Shown: positions 1-8,812, counted from the first letter of the stretch. The stretch: DNA of 64,000 nt from Mammaliicoccus vitulinus (GCF_029024305.1 NZ_CP118974.1:434001-498000), one strand, 5' to 3'. Notes: a model not told the origin generated them from the letters alone. Translations and numbers: made by a program.

Positions 1-615
1 GGGGCAGGAATTGGTGGCATACTCGTTATGAGTGTTGGGTCTTCTAAACGCGGTGGATTTAGTCCTATGAGACTTGTGCTTGCGGGTGCAGCTGTTTCAG
101 CACTATTGACTGCTGCAAGTGAAGGAATTGCGTTAATATTTAGATTGAATCAAACTTTAACATTCTGGAGTGTTGGTGGCGTAAGTGGTACAACTTGGAA
201 ACAACTTATGATATCAACGCCAATCGTTATCGTTATTTTAATCGTACTTATCATTATGAGTAGACAACTTACGATTCTGAGCTTAGGTGACACATTATCT
301 AAAGGACTAGGCCAAAACAGTACAGTCGTTAGATATACGAGTTTAGTTGCTACAATGTTCTTAGCAGGTATTGCCGTGTCGATTGTCGGACAAATCGCAT
401 TTGTAGGTTTGATGGTTCCTCATATCGTTAGATTCATGGTAGGTACAGATTATAAACGTGTGATACCTTTATCTGCTTTGTTAGGCGGATTTATCCTTCT
501 ATTTGCAGATATGATAGCGCGAATGTTAGGAGAAGCACCAATTGGAGCCGTTATTTCAATTATTGGTGTACCGTTCTTCCTTTATCTTGTGAGAAGGGAC
601 GGTAAAATATTATGA
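1..615 (+). CDS. Iron-siderophore ABC transporter permease (FecCD family), 5' truncated
   Basis: Membrane permease subunit that carries ferric siderophore (or haem) across the membrane together with a lipoprotein receptor and an ATPase. The frame is open from the first base, so the gene starts before the window; the visible 204 codons are the C-terminal two thirds. Hydrophobic helices alternate with short loops, and the segment with GQIAFVGLMVPHIVR is the FecCD signature that contacts the ATPase. Its stop overlaps the start of the next permease (ATGA), so the two are translationally coupled subunits of one importer. In S. aureus hts/sir-type permeases occur near asp23, but the substrate cannot be told from this sequence. 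Confidence 0.88.
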   Translation, partial: GAGIGGILVMSVGSSKRGGFSPMRLVLAGAAVSALLTAASEGIALIFRLNQTLTFWSVGGVSGTTWKQLMISTPIVIVILIVLIIMSRQLTILSLGDTLSKGLGQNSTVVRYTSLVATMFLAGIAVSIVGQIAFVGLMVPHIVRFMVGTDYKRVIPLSALLGGFILLFADMIARMLGEAPIGAVISIIGVPFFLYLVRRDGKIL

Positions 616-1628
616 TACATCCTAAAATTATTAGAAAACAACGTATTACGTTTATCATATTAGTAGTCGTACTGATTGCTTCAATGGGATTTGCCATGAC
701 AACCGGTGAATTTAACATGACATTTGTCCAATTTTTCAAAACGATATTTGGTCAAGGTAACGAACTTGATACAATGATATTGTTTGAATTCAGGATGCCG
801 AGAATGATTATTACAATATTGGCAGGAGCAAGTTTGGCATTGAGTGGTGCAATACTCCAAAGTATTACGAAGAATCCATTAGCTGAACCTGGCATATTAG
901 GTATTAATGCGGGAAGCGGCTTTATGATTACATTGTTCCTAGTTGTCGGAACGATTAAAGCAGGAGACTTTGTATATGTATTACCACTTGTGAGTATGCT
1001 AGGTGGGTTAGCTACAGCAATGGTTATTTTTGCCTTTAGCCATAAAAAAGGTGAAGGCATTAACCCAGTTAGAATGGTCCTTATCGGCGTAGGATTATCA
1101 ACAGCATTAAGTGGTGCATCTATTACCATTATGTCTACATTTGACCAAGATCAAATGGAATTTGTAGCAAGATGGTTTGCAGGTAATATATGGGGAGACG
1201 AATGGCCGTTCGTGTTTGCATTTGTTCCATGGTTAGCCATCGTTATGCCATTCCTATTCTATAAAGCAAATGTACTAAATGTATTAAGTACAAACGAACA
1301 AGTTTCAGTAGCGTTCGGTATAAATAATAATAGAGAAAGAATCCTTCTCGTATTTTTAGCTGTCGTGTTATCATCAGCAGCTGTGTCAGTAGCAGGAGGA
1401 GTTGGTTTCGTAGGTTTAATGGGGCCACATATTGCAAGAAGTATAGTAGGGCCGAGACATCAATTATACTTGCCAATCGCAGTATTAAACGGTGCTATAT
1501 TGTTAGTAGTAGCAGATACAATTGGTAAAATTGTATTAGAACCAAACGGCTTACCAGCAGGAATCATCGTTGCAATAGTCGGAGCACCATATTTCTTATA
1601 CTTAATGCAAAAATCAACGCATATATAA
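612..1628 (+). CDS. Iron-siderophore ABC transporter permease, FecCD family (second subunit)
   Basis: Second FecCD permease, 338 residues, the usual length. The N-terminal half holds LAEPGILGINAGSG (about residues 93-106), typical of siderophore permeases, and the C-terminal half holds VGFVGLMGPHIARS, the coupling motif for the ATPase. About nine to ten membrane helices. The start overlaps the upstream permease stop by 4 bases, and a hairpin terminator follows the stop, so this is the last gene of the operon. Most probably it forms a heterodimeric channel with the upstream subunit. The family is certain; the siderophore is not, and an hts-, sir- or fhu-type system are all possible. Confidence 0.9.
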   Translation: MIHPKIIRKQRITFIILVVVLIASMGFAMTTGEFNMTFVQFFKTIFGQGNELDTMILFEFRMPRMIITILAGASLALSGAILQSITKNPLAEPGILGINAGSGFMITLFLVVGTIKAGDFVYVLPLVSMLGGLATAMVIFAFSHKKGEGINPVRMVLIGVGLSTALSGASITIMSTFDQDQMEFVARWFAGNIWGDEWPFVFAFVPWLAIVMPFLFYKANVLNVLSTNEQVSVAFGINNNRERILLVFLAVVLSSAAVSVAGGVGFVGLMGPHIARSIVGPRHQLYLPIAVLNGAILLVVADTIGKIVLEPNGLPAGIIVAIVGAPYFLYLMQKSTHI

Positions 1629-1631
1629 ATA

Positions 1632-1668
1632 AAAGCTGAAATCGTCATTTGATGATTTCAGCTTTTTC
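1632..1668 (+). terminator. Rho-independent terminator of the siderophore permease operon
   Basis: Stem AAAGCTGAAATC pairs with GATTTCAGCTTT around a short AT loop, followed by a T-rich run. It lies directly after the second permease stop. Confidence 0.85.
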
Positions 1669-1785
1669 TTTAATTAATAATGTTTTTAGTAATTAAAAAG
1701 TAATTTAATATTGATTTAATACAATTACATAGTGTATATTTACGATATTGTTGCATAAATATAATGAGAGAATGGGTGATTAATA

Positions 1786-2631
1786 ATGGAATGGAAATCA
1801 TATGAAAATTTAAATATACCGAATGAAGTCACTGATTCACTTAAGAAACAGCAAGGTAAATACAATTTAGTGGAACGTCTTATATATTTTATTAATGAAG
1901 GAAAGTATGATGATTATTCAGTATCAGTTCTATATAGAGATGAAAAGGTTGTTGCACTTCTCGTCCATACGCCACCATACCCTATACAAATTGTACGATT
2001 AACAATAAATGATGATATAACTTCTTTAGTAGTAAAAGAATTAATTCATAAATATCATATACAATTTGGCATTGCTGGTGATAAGACCTCAACTATACAT
2101 ATCGCAAATAATATTTATAATACTTGGCAAGAAAAAAGTAGAGAAGGTGTATATGTTTGTCATGAAGTGAATAAAGATTTTCAAACTGTACAAGGTGAAA
2201 CGAAAGTTTTATCTCATGAAGACTATGATTTAATAAAAGAATGGTATAGAAAAAGTATGATTGATATGAACTTAGAAGATGAACTAAAACATATGACAGA
2301 TGAACAAGAAGAAAAATTGATTCAACAATGGATTGAGGATGAAGCGGGTCAATTTTTTATAAAAGATGGAGTGCCTGTATCTTTTGTGAAATATGCTAAA
2401 GTAGGTCGCTATTTTGCACATGTAGGAATGGTTTATACACCTCGGAAGTATAGAAAAAATGGATATGCTGGTCGAAATGTTGCGTTAATAACGCAAAGAT
2501 TATTAAATGATTTTGAGTATACTACATTATATACAGATTTAAATAATCCAACTTCTAATAAGATTTATAAGGAAATTGGATATAATCAACTTGCCGAGTT
2601 TATTAAAATTTTACCAAAAAGTATAAATTAA
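1786..2631 (+). CDS. GNAT-family acetyltransferase, two-domain
   Basis: Predicted N-acetyltransferase of 281 residues; substrate unknown. The C-terminal half has the GNAT core: the strand AHVGMVYTPRKYRKNGYAGRN contains the acetyl-CoA pyrophosphate loop (RKNGYAG, a variant of R/QxxGxG/A), followed by an NPTSNKIYKEIGY segment typical of the GNAT C-terminal helix. The N-terminal 130 residues are less conserved and may be a second, degenerate GNAT fold. The ATG is preceded by a weak GGGTGATT Shine-Dalgarno. It stands alone between the permease terminator and the sigma-B promoter of amaP; in S. aureus this position is, from memory, taken by opuD2. Not a member of a named subfamily that I can recognise. 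Confidence 0.75.
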   Translation: MEWKSYENLNIPNEVTDSLKKQQGKYNLVERLIYFINEGKYDDYSVSVLYRDEKVVALLVHTPPYPIQIVRLTINDDITSLVVKELIHKYHIQFGIAGDKTSTIHIANNIYNTWQEKSREGVYVCHEVNKDFQTVQGETKVLSHEDYDLIKEWYRKSMIDMNLEDELKHMTDEQEEKLIQQWIEDEAGQFFIKDGVPVSFVKYAKVGRYFAHVGMVYTPRKYRKNGYAGRNVALITQRLLNDFEYTTLYTDLNNPTSNKIYKEIGYNQLAEFIKILPKSIN

Positions 2632-2644
2632 ATATAAAATTTTT

Positions 2645-2669
2645 GTTTTTAAAATCATTTTAGGGGTAT
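2645..2669 (+). promoter_or_regulatory. Sigma-B type promoter for amaP-asp23
   Basis: GTTTTT, a 13-base spacer, then GGGTAT match the staphylococcal sigma-B consensus (GTTTAA-N12-15-GGGTAT), with a perfect -10. asp23 is the classic sigma-B reporter gene of S. aureus, so the position fits. Transcription would start near 2677. Confidence 0.8.
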
Positions 2670-2714
2670 AACTATGAGTAGTAATAGAACTTTACATAGG
2701 AGGTGCAGTTGCCA

Positions 2715-3254
2715 GTGAGAAGATTAAAGAATTTTTTCCTAGGCTTATTCATAATAGTAGTTGTAGGCACGCTTCTTTTTATGTATTTAGATATTAGCCA
2801 AATTAAGAGCTATCAACAACAATTATTAAAATATAGTTGGTTTGAACCTACGTTGATTGCTTGTGCGGGCGTACTAATATTCTTTGGTTTATTAATGTTC
2901 TTTGCAACATTTAAACCGACACATAAAAAACCAGGCTTACATCGTGACTATGAGGATGGTCACATTTATATAACTAGAAATTCTGTTGAAAAATGTGTTT
3001 ATCGAACAATTCAAAAATACGATGAAGTTCGTCAACCAAATGTTATTGCTAAATTGTACAATAAGAAAAAGAATTCTTATGCAACAATTAAAGCTGATTT
3101 CTTTGTTGTTTCAGAGACAAGTGGTGTTCAAACTTTAACTGATCGTATCAAATCGGATATTAAAGAAAATGTCGAACATTTCTCTGAAATACCTGTAAAA
3201 AATATTGAGATTAATGTTAGAGATCAAAAAACAAGTGATACAAGAGTATTATAA
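2715..3254 (+). CDS. amaP: Alkaline shock response membrane anchor protein AmaP
   Basis: Membrane anchor that holds Asp23 at the inner face of the cell membrane. Two hydrophobic segments (about residues 6-27 and 44-66) form the hairpin anchor, and a soluble C-terminal domain of about 110 residues follows, as in AmaP. I chose GTG at 2715: the in-frame GTG at 2703 lies inside the Shine-Dalgarno (AGGAGGTG, 2698-2705), which spaces correctly to 2715. It is the first gene of a three-gene operon with the DUF2273 protein and Asp23, behind a sigma-B promoter, so it should be induced by alkaline and envelope stress. Length 179 residues, close to the S. aureus protein. Confidence 0.88.
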   Translation: MRRLKNFFLGLFIIVVVGTLLFMYLDISQIKSYQQQLLKYSWFEPTLIACAGVLIFFGLLMFFATFKPTHKKPGLHRDYEDGHIYITRNSVEKCVYRTIQKYDEVRQPNVIAKLYNKKKNSYATIKADFFVVSETSGVQTLTDRIKSDIKENVEHFSEIPVKNIEINVRDQKTSDTRVL

Positions 3255-3279
3255 GACTTAAGGATAGGAGGTTCCGATT

Positions 3280-3504
3280 ATGCCAAACGAAAATCAAGAT
3301 CCGAATCAATTCATTAATTTTATTAAAGAATATAAATGGAGAATTGTTGGTTTTATAGCGATGTTAATTTTAGCAGTTTTATTTTTAACAATTGGTTTTT
3401 GGAAAACGATTTTAATTCTTGTCCTATGTTTAATAGGTGTGGGGCTGGGGTATATTAAAGACTGTACTCAGCAGTTTTTGAATTTCCTGAACAGAATTAG
3501 TTAG
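3280..3504 (+). CDS. DUF2273 small membrane protein of the asp23 operon
   Basis: 74 residues: a short polar N-terminus rich in Asn and Gln, then two close transmembrane helices (about 18-38 and 42-62). The family always sits between amaP and asp23-like genes in Firmicutes. Its molecular role is not established; partnership with AmaP in anchoring Asp23 is the natural inference. Strong Shine-Dalgarno (GATAGGAGG) 8 bases before ATG. 25 bases separate it from amaP, and about 60 bases with no visible terminator lead on to asp23. Confidence 0.85.
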   Translation: MPNENQDPNQFINFIKEYKWRIVGFIAMLILAVLFLTIGFWKTILILVLCLIGVGLGYIKDCTQQFLNFLNRIS

Positions 3505-3563
3505 ACTGCTAATCATATAAATAAAAATTAAAACAAATTATAAACTAAGGGAGAGAATTTATT

Positions 3564-4070
3564 ATGGCAAACGTAGACAACAACAAAGTGAAAAGTAATT
3601 ACAATGAACAAACTGGTGTAAATGAACAAGAGCGTGAAGCTCAACAACAACAAGCTCAAGAACCACAATTTTCAAATACATTATCTTTCTCAGATGAAGT
3701 AATAGAAAAAATTGCTGGAATTGCTGCTCGAGAAGTTAGAGGTATTTTAGATATGAAAGGCGGCTTTGCTTCAAACTTAACTGGCCGTTTCACATCTGGA
3801 AATAGCGTGACTCAAGGTGTAACTGTTGAAGTTGGAGAAAAACAAGCAGCTGTAGATTTAAAAGTTATTTTAGAATATGGTGAGTCAGCTCCTAAAATCT
3901 TCAAAAAAGTTTCAGACTTAGTAAAAGAACAAGTTAAACATATGACTGGACTTGAAGTTGTTGAAGTTAATATGCATGTTGATGATGTTATGAGCAAGAA
4001 AGAATACGAACAAAAAAATGCTTCATCAAATGAAGAAGAACAATCACAAAGTGGTAAAGAATTACGATAA
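3564..4070 (+). CDS. asp23: Alkaline shock protein 23
   Basis: Abundant membrane-associated protein of cell-envelope homeostasis, Asp23/Gls24 (DUF322) family. 168 residues: a Gln/Glu-rich N-terminus (1-30), then the conserved Asp23 core beginning [20 protein letters not shown] (about 43-62) and [20 protein letters not shown], and a charged, disordered tail. Shine-Dalgarno AAGGGAGAG precedes the ATG. Last gene of the amaP operon, followed by a strong terminator. Expression is expected from the sigma-B promoter upstream of amaP. Family identity is essentially certain. Confidence 0.95.
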   Translation: MANVDNNKVKSNYNEQTGVNEQEREAQQQQAQEPQFSNTLSFSDEVIEKIAGIAAREVRGILDMKGGFASNLTGRFTSGNSVTQGVTVEVGEKQAAVDLKVILEYGESAPKIFKKVSDLVKEQVKHMTGLEVVEVNMHVDDVMSKKEYEQKNASSNEEEQSQSGKELR

Positions 4071-4080
4071 TATTAAATGC

Positions 4081-4118
4081 AAAAAGCGACCGAAATTAAT
4101 TTTTCGGTCGCTTTTTTT
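4081..4118. terminator. Bidirectional terminator between asp23 and the MFS gene
   Basis: AAAAAGCGACCGAAA pairs with TTTCGGTCGCTTTTT with T-runs usable on both strands. It serves asp23 (plus) and the convergent MFS gene (minus), whose stop codon lies at its edge. Confidence 0.9.
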
Positions 4119-5277
4119 ATGCTGCTTGTTGAGTTTTAGGTTGTTTTTTTAAAGTTAAGCATATTAAAAATGCGACAAAGCTTAATGCAGCTGCTACATA
4201 TAAACTTGAAACGACATTAAAGTAAGAAACGAAAATGCCTCCTAATAGTGAACCTGCGCCTATACCTGCATTTAAGCTGGACATGTTCCAACTCATCGCT
4301 GCACTAGTATCTCCTTCAATTTGAGAGATAATACCAATTTGAATAGGTGGATTCGATCCCCATTGAACGATGTTCCATGCGAATACACCTATTAACGTAA
4401 TGAATAATATAGGTAAAAATGATTCGAATATTACCATTAATAATGTATAAGTACTTAATGATATTAATAACCATTTTTTACTTCCTAATGTGTCTGTTAT
4501 ATATCCACCGAGTGATGTACCAATTATTGCTCCGATACCTGCAACGAGTAATACGATTGATACAATATTTAAATCATAACCATAAATGGATAACAATGGA
4601 CTGATATAAGTGACAACAACATAATTAGCTGCAAGGATAAGGAAGGTAATACTTAAATATTTTATAATTTCAAGTTTATCAATGATTTTATATCCTTGGT
4701 TTTGTTGTGATGATTCAACAGTATCTATTTTATTGCTTGCTACATTAAACGTGATCATAATAAGTGCAACAACACCTACAAGAGATATAAAGATAAATGA
4801 CATTCTCCATCCTACTAGGTCACCAATTTTTGTACCTAGTGGCACGCCTAATACATTGGCCGCACTGAAACCAGTGTAAACGAGGCCTATCATTTTACCG
4901 CGTTCACTTGGGCTAGAATATACGACTGTTAACGATAATATTTTAACAACAATTATGGCTGCTGCTGCTGAAGATAATATTCTACCTATAACTAATATAG
5001 TGAAATTAGGTGAAAAAGCAATTATGCAATTTCCTATTATGAATATAGCCATGCTTATTAATAAAACAGTCTTTGGAGATACGTTCTTAGTTATTTTAAC
5101 AAGTATTGGGCCGCTAATTGCGAACGTTAATGCATAAACTGTTACGAGTTGGCCAACTATTGCTTCAGATACATTTAAATCTTTACTCATTAAAGTAAGG
5201 ATACCTGCAATCATCAATTCAACCATTCCTACAACAAATACACTTAACATAAATGTGATTAATCGTGCTTTCGACAT
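4117..5277 (-). CDS. MFS transporter, DHA1-type (sugar or drug efflux)
   Basis: Major facilitator of 386 residues with 12 predicted helices. After helix 1 it has the LTVYALTFAISGPILVKITK region of AraJ/NepI-like exporters, and the loop 2-3 motif A is degenerate. The ATG at 5277 follows AAGGAG by 7 bases; a longer in-frame reading upstream runs through this Shine-Dalgarno and is rejected. The gene is transcribed away from the YjiH gene, and the shared intergenic space holds a 22-bp perfect palindrome that may be its operator. Substrate unknown; sugar efflux, purine nucleoside efflux or a drug are all open. Confidence 0.8.
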   Translation of the reverse strand: MSKARLITFMLSVFVVGMVELMIAGILTLMSKDLNVSEAIVGQLVTVYALTFAISGPILVKITKNVSPKTVLLISMAIFIIGNCIIAFSPNFTILVIGRILSSAAAAIIVVKILSLTVVYSSPSERGKMIGLVYTGFSAANVLGVPLGTKIGDLVGWRMSFIFISLVGVVALIMITFNVASNKIDTVESSQQNQGYKIIDKLEIIKYLSITFLILAANYVVVTYISPLLSIYGYDLNIVSIVLLVAGIGAIIGTSLGGYITDTLGSKKWLLISLSTYTLLMVIFESFLPILFITLIGVFAWNIVQWGSNPPIQIGIISQIEGDTSAAMSWNMSSLNAGIGAGSLLGGIFVSYFNVVSSLYVAAALSFVAFLICLTLKKQPKTQQAA

Positions 5278-5637
5278 CGTATTACTCCTTCTTTTTGACA
5301 TATAAACATGATTATAACAGTGTGATTTATAAAAATACAGACAAAATTTAATACCCGAACAATCGTAAAATGAGTTCATATTTTATGTATAGAATGAATC
5401 AAAAAAGGGTGAACAATCAATTTATCATACGGATAATATTCAATTAATTGAATATTTAAAAATTCAGTTAATAACTTATAATGAATTTTAGGACATATTA
5501 TTATCTTTTATTATTTTTTATTTTACAAAAATAAATGACAGCGCTTACATAAAAATATATAATAAGATTAGAGATGAATAGTATTGAATATTTATTTGTT
5601 ATTGTGTATAGTTAGTCTTGCGAAAAGGAGAGAAAGT
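5278..5637. promoter_or_regulatory. Divergent intergenic region with 22-bp palindrome and cre-like site
   Basis: AT-rich region between the divergent MFS and yjiH-like genes; I see no gene in it. A perfect palindrome of 22 bp at 5435-5456 (arms AATATTCAATT / AATTGAATATT) looks like a MarR/TetR-type operator. A catabolite-response-like element, TGACAGCGCTTACA, lies at 5536-5549, about 90 bases before the yjiH-like start, and differs at two positions from the CcpA consensus TGAAAGCGCTTTCA. Confidence 0.55.
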
Positions 5638-6996
5638 ATGAAACAATCAAGTGTTTTAGTGGGAAGATTAAAATTTATAATATTATCATTATTAGGGATA
5701 TATCTCTTTTTAATCCCAATAACAGTAACAGATGATAAAGGCAATCCAGAAACTAGTTTACCTGTTGCATTTTTAGCAAATACTGCTCTAGATTGGATAG
5801 GAGATTATGCAGGGTTAATCATTATGCTTTTAATTTGTGTCTCTGCAGTTATGTCATTAATTTATTCTACAGCTTTTAGTAGTTCTACTAAAAGAACGAT
5901 AACTAATGAGTTGTTCAATGTGAATTGGATTTGGGTAGTTGTACGTATAATAGGTGCCATATTTGCTGTTTTTATATACTTTGACTTTGGACCAGGTGTT
6001 GTAATAAACGAAAACACAGGTTTAATGGTTTATAATGATTTATTACCAACTTTATTAGCTGTATTTTTCTTTGCAGGTTTATTCCTTCCGTTGTTAATGG
6101 ACTTCGGTTTACTAGAATTTTTAGGGCCTATGTTTGCACCTGTAATGAGACCAGTGTTTAAATTGCCGGGAAGGTCTACAGTTGATAATCTCGCTTCATT
6201 TATTGGTGACGGAACAGTTGGAGTTATGATTACAAGTCAACAATATGAACAAGGTTTTTATACGAGAAGAGAAGCTACTGTAATAGCAACAACTTTCTCA
6301 GTTGTTTCTATCACATTCGCAATTGTTATTGCTCAAACAATTGGTTTAATGGATTATTTCTTCAAGTTTTACTTATCAGTTATTATATCTTGTGTTGTTG
6401 CAGCATTTATAATGCCTAGAGTTTGGCCATTGAAGCAAATTCCGGATCAATACTCTAACGGAAGTACTGAGCAATTAAACGAGAAAATACCTAAAACACA
6501 TAACCCAATTACATGGGGGTTTGAACAAGCTACAGAAAAAGCTGTTAAATCACCAGGGGTTAAACAATTTTTTATAAATGGTATTAAGACTATTTTGGAT
6601 ATGTGGTTAGCAGTATTGCCAGTCGTAATGACAATAGGTACAATAGCAACAATTGTTGCAGAGTACACACCAACATTCAGTATTCTTGGAGCGCCATTTG
6701 TACCATTACTTGAATTAATGCAAATTCCTTATGCTAAAGAAGCATCTGAAACGTTATTGATTGGTTTTGCAGATATGTTTTTACCATCTTTATTAATCAG
6801 TGATGTACCGAGTGATATGACGAGATTTATTGTAGGTGCTTTAAGTATTTCGCAATTAATTTACTTATCAGAAGTAGGAGGGGTAATACTAGGTTCGAAA
6901 ATACCAGTAAGCCTAGGAAAACTCTTTATGATTTATATCATTCGTACGATAATTGCACTTCCGATAATTGTTATACTAGCTCACATATTCTTTTAA
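5638..6996 (+). CDS. YjiH family membrane protein (nucleoside-recognition GATE domain)
   Basis: Polytopic membrane protein of 452 residues related to E. coli YjiH and to spore-maturation/nucleoside-transporter GATE domains. The two GATE halves are visible around LPLLMDFGLLEFLGPMFAPVM and around VPLLELMQIPYAKEASETLL. The physiological substrate of YjiH is not established. ATG at 5638 follows AAAAGGAGAG; the earlier in-frame TTG at 5584 lacks such a site. A cre-like element upstream suggests carbon catabolite control. Alone in its transcript; a long hairpin terminator follows. Confidence 0.8.
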   Translation: MKQSSVLVGRLKFIILSLLGIYLFLIPITVTDDKGNPETSLPVAFLANTALDWIGDYAGLIIMLLICVSAVMSLIYSTAFSSSTKRTITNELFNVNWIWVVVRIIGAIFAVFIYFDFGPGVVINENTGLMVYNDLLPTLLAVFFFAGLFLPLLMDFGLLEFLGPMFAPVMRPVFKLPGRSTVDNLASFIGDGTVGVMITSQQYEQGFYTRREATVIATTFSVVSITFAIVIAQTIGLMDYFFKFYLSVIISCVVAAFIMPRVWPLKQIPDQYSNGSTEQLNEKIPKTHNPITWGFEQATEKAVKSPGVKQFFINGIKTILDMWLAVLPVVMTIGTIATIVAEYTPTFSILGAPFVPLLELMQIPYAKEASETLLIGFADMFLPSLLISDVPSDMTRFIVGALSISQLIYLSEVGGVILGSKIPVSLGKLFMIYIIRTIIALPIIVILAHIFF

Positions 6997-7035
6997 TGAA
7001 TAAAGAAGTTGAGACATCATGCTCAACTCAAAATA

Positions 7036-7094
7036 AATAAGCATATCACGCTACTGATATTTTTCAGTGAATAGCGTGATATGCTTATTTTTAT
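7036..7094. terminator. Long bidirectional hairpin terminator
   Basis: A stem of about 17 bp, beginning AATAAGCATATCACGCTA and ending in its complement TAGCGTGATATGCTTATT, plus a small inner CTGA/TCAG stem. It is followed by T-rich sequence and lies between the convergent yjiH-like and haem oxygenase genes. Confidence 0.88.
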
Positions 7095-7135
7095 AGTGCA
7101 TGCTTGATAGAAATATTATTTACAAAAGCTTTTCC

Positions 7136-7462
7136 CTATTTAGGTTCAATTGTTGTTTCTACTTTTGCTATCGCAATTTCTGATCCTAACATTGGTGATT
7201 CACCTTTGTCTTTATTTGAATCGCCATCATGGTTATGTGCTTGTTTGAAAGCATCACTATTTTTCCAAACTTCGAAATCTTCTAATGCTTCCCACCACAT
7301 GTTTACATGTAATTCGTCATGCTCTTCTATATCTTGCATATTCCAAGTTTCTACTTTGATGAAACCTTTCATCTCTTGTAAAGCGCCACCTTTAGTAAAC
7401 ATTGGTGCTAATTTTTCTGCAAAGCCTTTTTTCATTTTAATTCTATTTGTTACTACATACAT
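7136..7462 (-). CDS. Haem-degrading monooxygenase, IsdG/IsdI (HmoA-like) family
   Basis: Cytoplasmic haem oxygenase that opens haem and frees iron. 108 residues, the family length. The catalytic triad of IsdI (Asn6, Trp66, His76) is present at identical numbering: N6 in MYVVTNR, W66 in EDFEVW, H76 in KQAHNH. The remaining sequence, including GALQEMKGF and VNMWWE, is closer to Bacillus HmoA than to S. aureus IsdG. It follows an SDR gene by 11 bases in one operon, with no isd cell-wall genes nearby, which points to turnover of internal or imported haem rather than a dedicated Isd locus. Confidence 0.85.
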   Translation of the reverse strand: MYVVTNRIKMKKGFAEKLAPMFTKGGALQEMKGFIKVETWNMQDIEEHDELHVNMWWEALEDFEVWKNSDAFKQAHNHDGDSNKDKGESPMLGSEIAIAKVETTIEPK

Positions 7463-7473
7463 AATAATCTCTC

Positions 7474-8196
7474 CTATTCTTTTGGTGTTGGGTTAGTCGC
7501 CCAAATTTGTGCTGTTTTCATAAATGTTCTTGGCTGTAATTTAAGCTGTGCTATTACGACATCTGCAACGTCTTCAGGATGCGTCATTGTATCTTCTTTT
7601 AATTGTGTTTCACCAATTAAATCAGTTAATACAGCTGATGGTGTTAAATAAGATACGCGAATATTATGCTTTCTCATTTCTTGCATAATACCTTCAGTCA
7701 TTCCAATTACTGCATATTTAGTGGCAGAATAGATACTGCTTGTTGCATTTGCTTTTAAGCCTGACATAGAAGCAATATTTATAACATCGCCACTTTTTTG
7801 TTTTACTAAGTAAGGTAATGCTTCTTGTAATACGTAGTAAATGCCTTTAACATTCGTTTCAAATAATTGATCAAATTCAGATTCACTTACTTCTAAAAAT
7901 GAATTATTTTTCATAATACCAGCATTATTAATGATGATATCTATTGAACCGAGTGCATGATAAGAATCTTCAATGAAGCGTTGGACATCTAATTGATGTG
8001 CAATGTTTGTTTCTTTATAAAAAACTTTCACATCAAATTGTTTTAATTCATCGGCAGTTGCTTTCAAAGTTTCGACATTTCTACTCGCTATTGAAACGTT
8101 TACCCCTTCACGTGCTAAGGCAATAGCTATAGATTTACCTATACCTTTAGAACCACCTGTAATAACAGCATTTAAGCCATTTAATTCTCTTAACAT
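7474..8196 (-). CDS. Short-chain dehydrogenase/reductase (classical SDR)
   Basis: NAD(P)-dependent oxidoreductase of 240 residues with all classical SDR marks: TGGSKGIG cofactor loop (13-20), NNAG (90-93), catalytic Ser143, Tyr156 and Lys160 (YSATK). Substrate unknown; FabG-like annotation would be overconfident because no fatty-acid genes are near. ATG at 8196 lies 11 bases from GAGGAG; an ATG three codons earlier is only 2 bases from it and is unlikely. First gene of an operon with the haem oxygenase. Confidence 0.82.
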   Translation of the reverse strand: MLRELNGLNAVITGGSKGIGKSIAIALAREGVNVSIASRNVETLKATADELKQFDVKVFYKETNIAHQLDVQRFIEDSYHALGSIDIIINNAGIMKNNSFLEVSESEFDQLFETNVKGIYYVLQEALPYLVKQKSGDVINIASMSGLKANATSSIYSATKYAVIGMTEGIMQEMRKHNIRVSYLTPSAVLTDLIGETQLKEDTMTHPEDVADVVIAQLKLQPRTFMKTAQIWATNPTPKE

Positions 8197-8274
8197 AATT
8201 AACATCACTCCTCTTCTATATGTTAGCATGCATTGAAAATGTATCATAATATTTAATATGATATAAGCCAAAAA

Positions 8275-8317
8275 TAACACCGCGAAGTCATCATTAAACG
8301 ACTTCGCGGTGTTTATT
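8275..8317 (-). terminator. Terminator of the SunI-like gene
   Basis: AACACCGCGAAGTC pairs with GACTTCGCGGTGTT, giving a 14-bp GC-rich stem followed by T-rich sequence on either strand. It separates the minus-strand SunI-like gene from the downstream SDR operon. Confidence 0.85.
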
Positions 8318-8339
8318 TTAAATGCTATAAAGTTCAAAC

Positions 8340-8603
8340 TTACGCTTTCGTGAGTTCGTTATAAATTTTCTTATCAGCATGTGTATAAATAATGTATTCT
8401 TTCTCATTTGTTTCAATAATGACACGATTTGTTTTACCAAAAGTTGAACCAATTCTTACGATATGATCCTGATCTTCATTAGACAAAGCGTGAATATCCT
8501 GATCTTCCTTAATGTCTTTAATCTCATTATTTGGAATTGTAATGTCAGCGACTCTCCATTGAATATGAACTTGATTATTGTCTTTTGATACTCTCATTGC
8601 CAT
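8340..8603 (-). CDS. SunI/YnzG family protein (bacterial PH-like fold)
   Basis: 87 residues, no membrane segment. The pattern [17 protein letters not shown] ... IRIG followed by [11 protein letters not shown] is the SunI/YnzG family seen in many staphylococci. The founding member, SunI of the Bacillus SPbeta prophage, protects against sublancin, but most homologues are not linked to a bacteriocin and neither is this one. The ATG at 8603 has AAAGGATG upstream; the ATG four codons earlier overlaps that Shine-Dalgarno. Monocistronic with its own terminator. Confidence 0.7.
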   Translation of the reverse strand: MAMRVSKDNNQVHIQWRVADITIPNNEIKDIKEDQDIHALSNEDQDHIVRIGSTFGKTNRVIIETNEKEYIIYTHADKKIYNELTKA

Positions 8604-8751
8604 ATCTAAACACATCCTTTTGTTTGATGACTACATCATAACGTATAATGTATCCGTTTTCAATAGATAACAAGGAAATTGTGTTATCTTTTTTGTTTAA
8701 TATGTCATACTAATCAGTATTAGTATTTTTATGCAATATATTGAATAACTA

Positions 8752-8780
8752 TTTACAAATGAGATTCTATGTTGTAATAT
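8752..8780 (+). promoter_or_regulatory. Promoter of the ornithine carbamoyltransferase gene with possible ARG box
   Basis: -35 TTTACA, 17-base spacer, -10 TAATAT. TGAATAACTATTTACA at 8742-8757 overlaps the -35 and resembles an ArgR/AhrC half-site pair, suggesting arginine control. The match is partial. Confidence 0.55.
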
Positions 8781-8812
8781 TATCTTTATAAATAAATAAG
8801 GAGCTGGTTTCA

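Noticed and set aside
2674-2718. 14-codon ORF (MSSNRTLHRRCSCQ) just before amaP with an AGGGGT that looks like a Shine-Dalgarno
   Set aside because: The AGGGGTAT is the sigma-B -10 element, and the transcript would start at about 2677, after the ATG.
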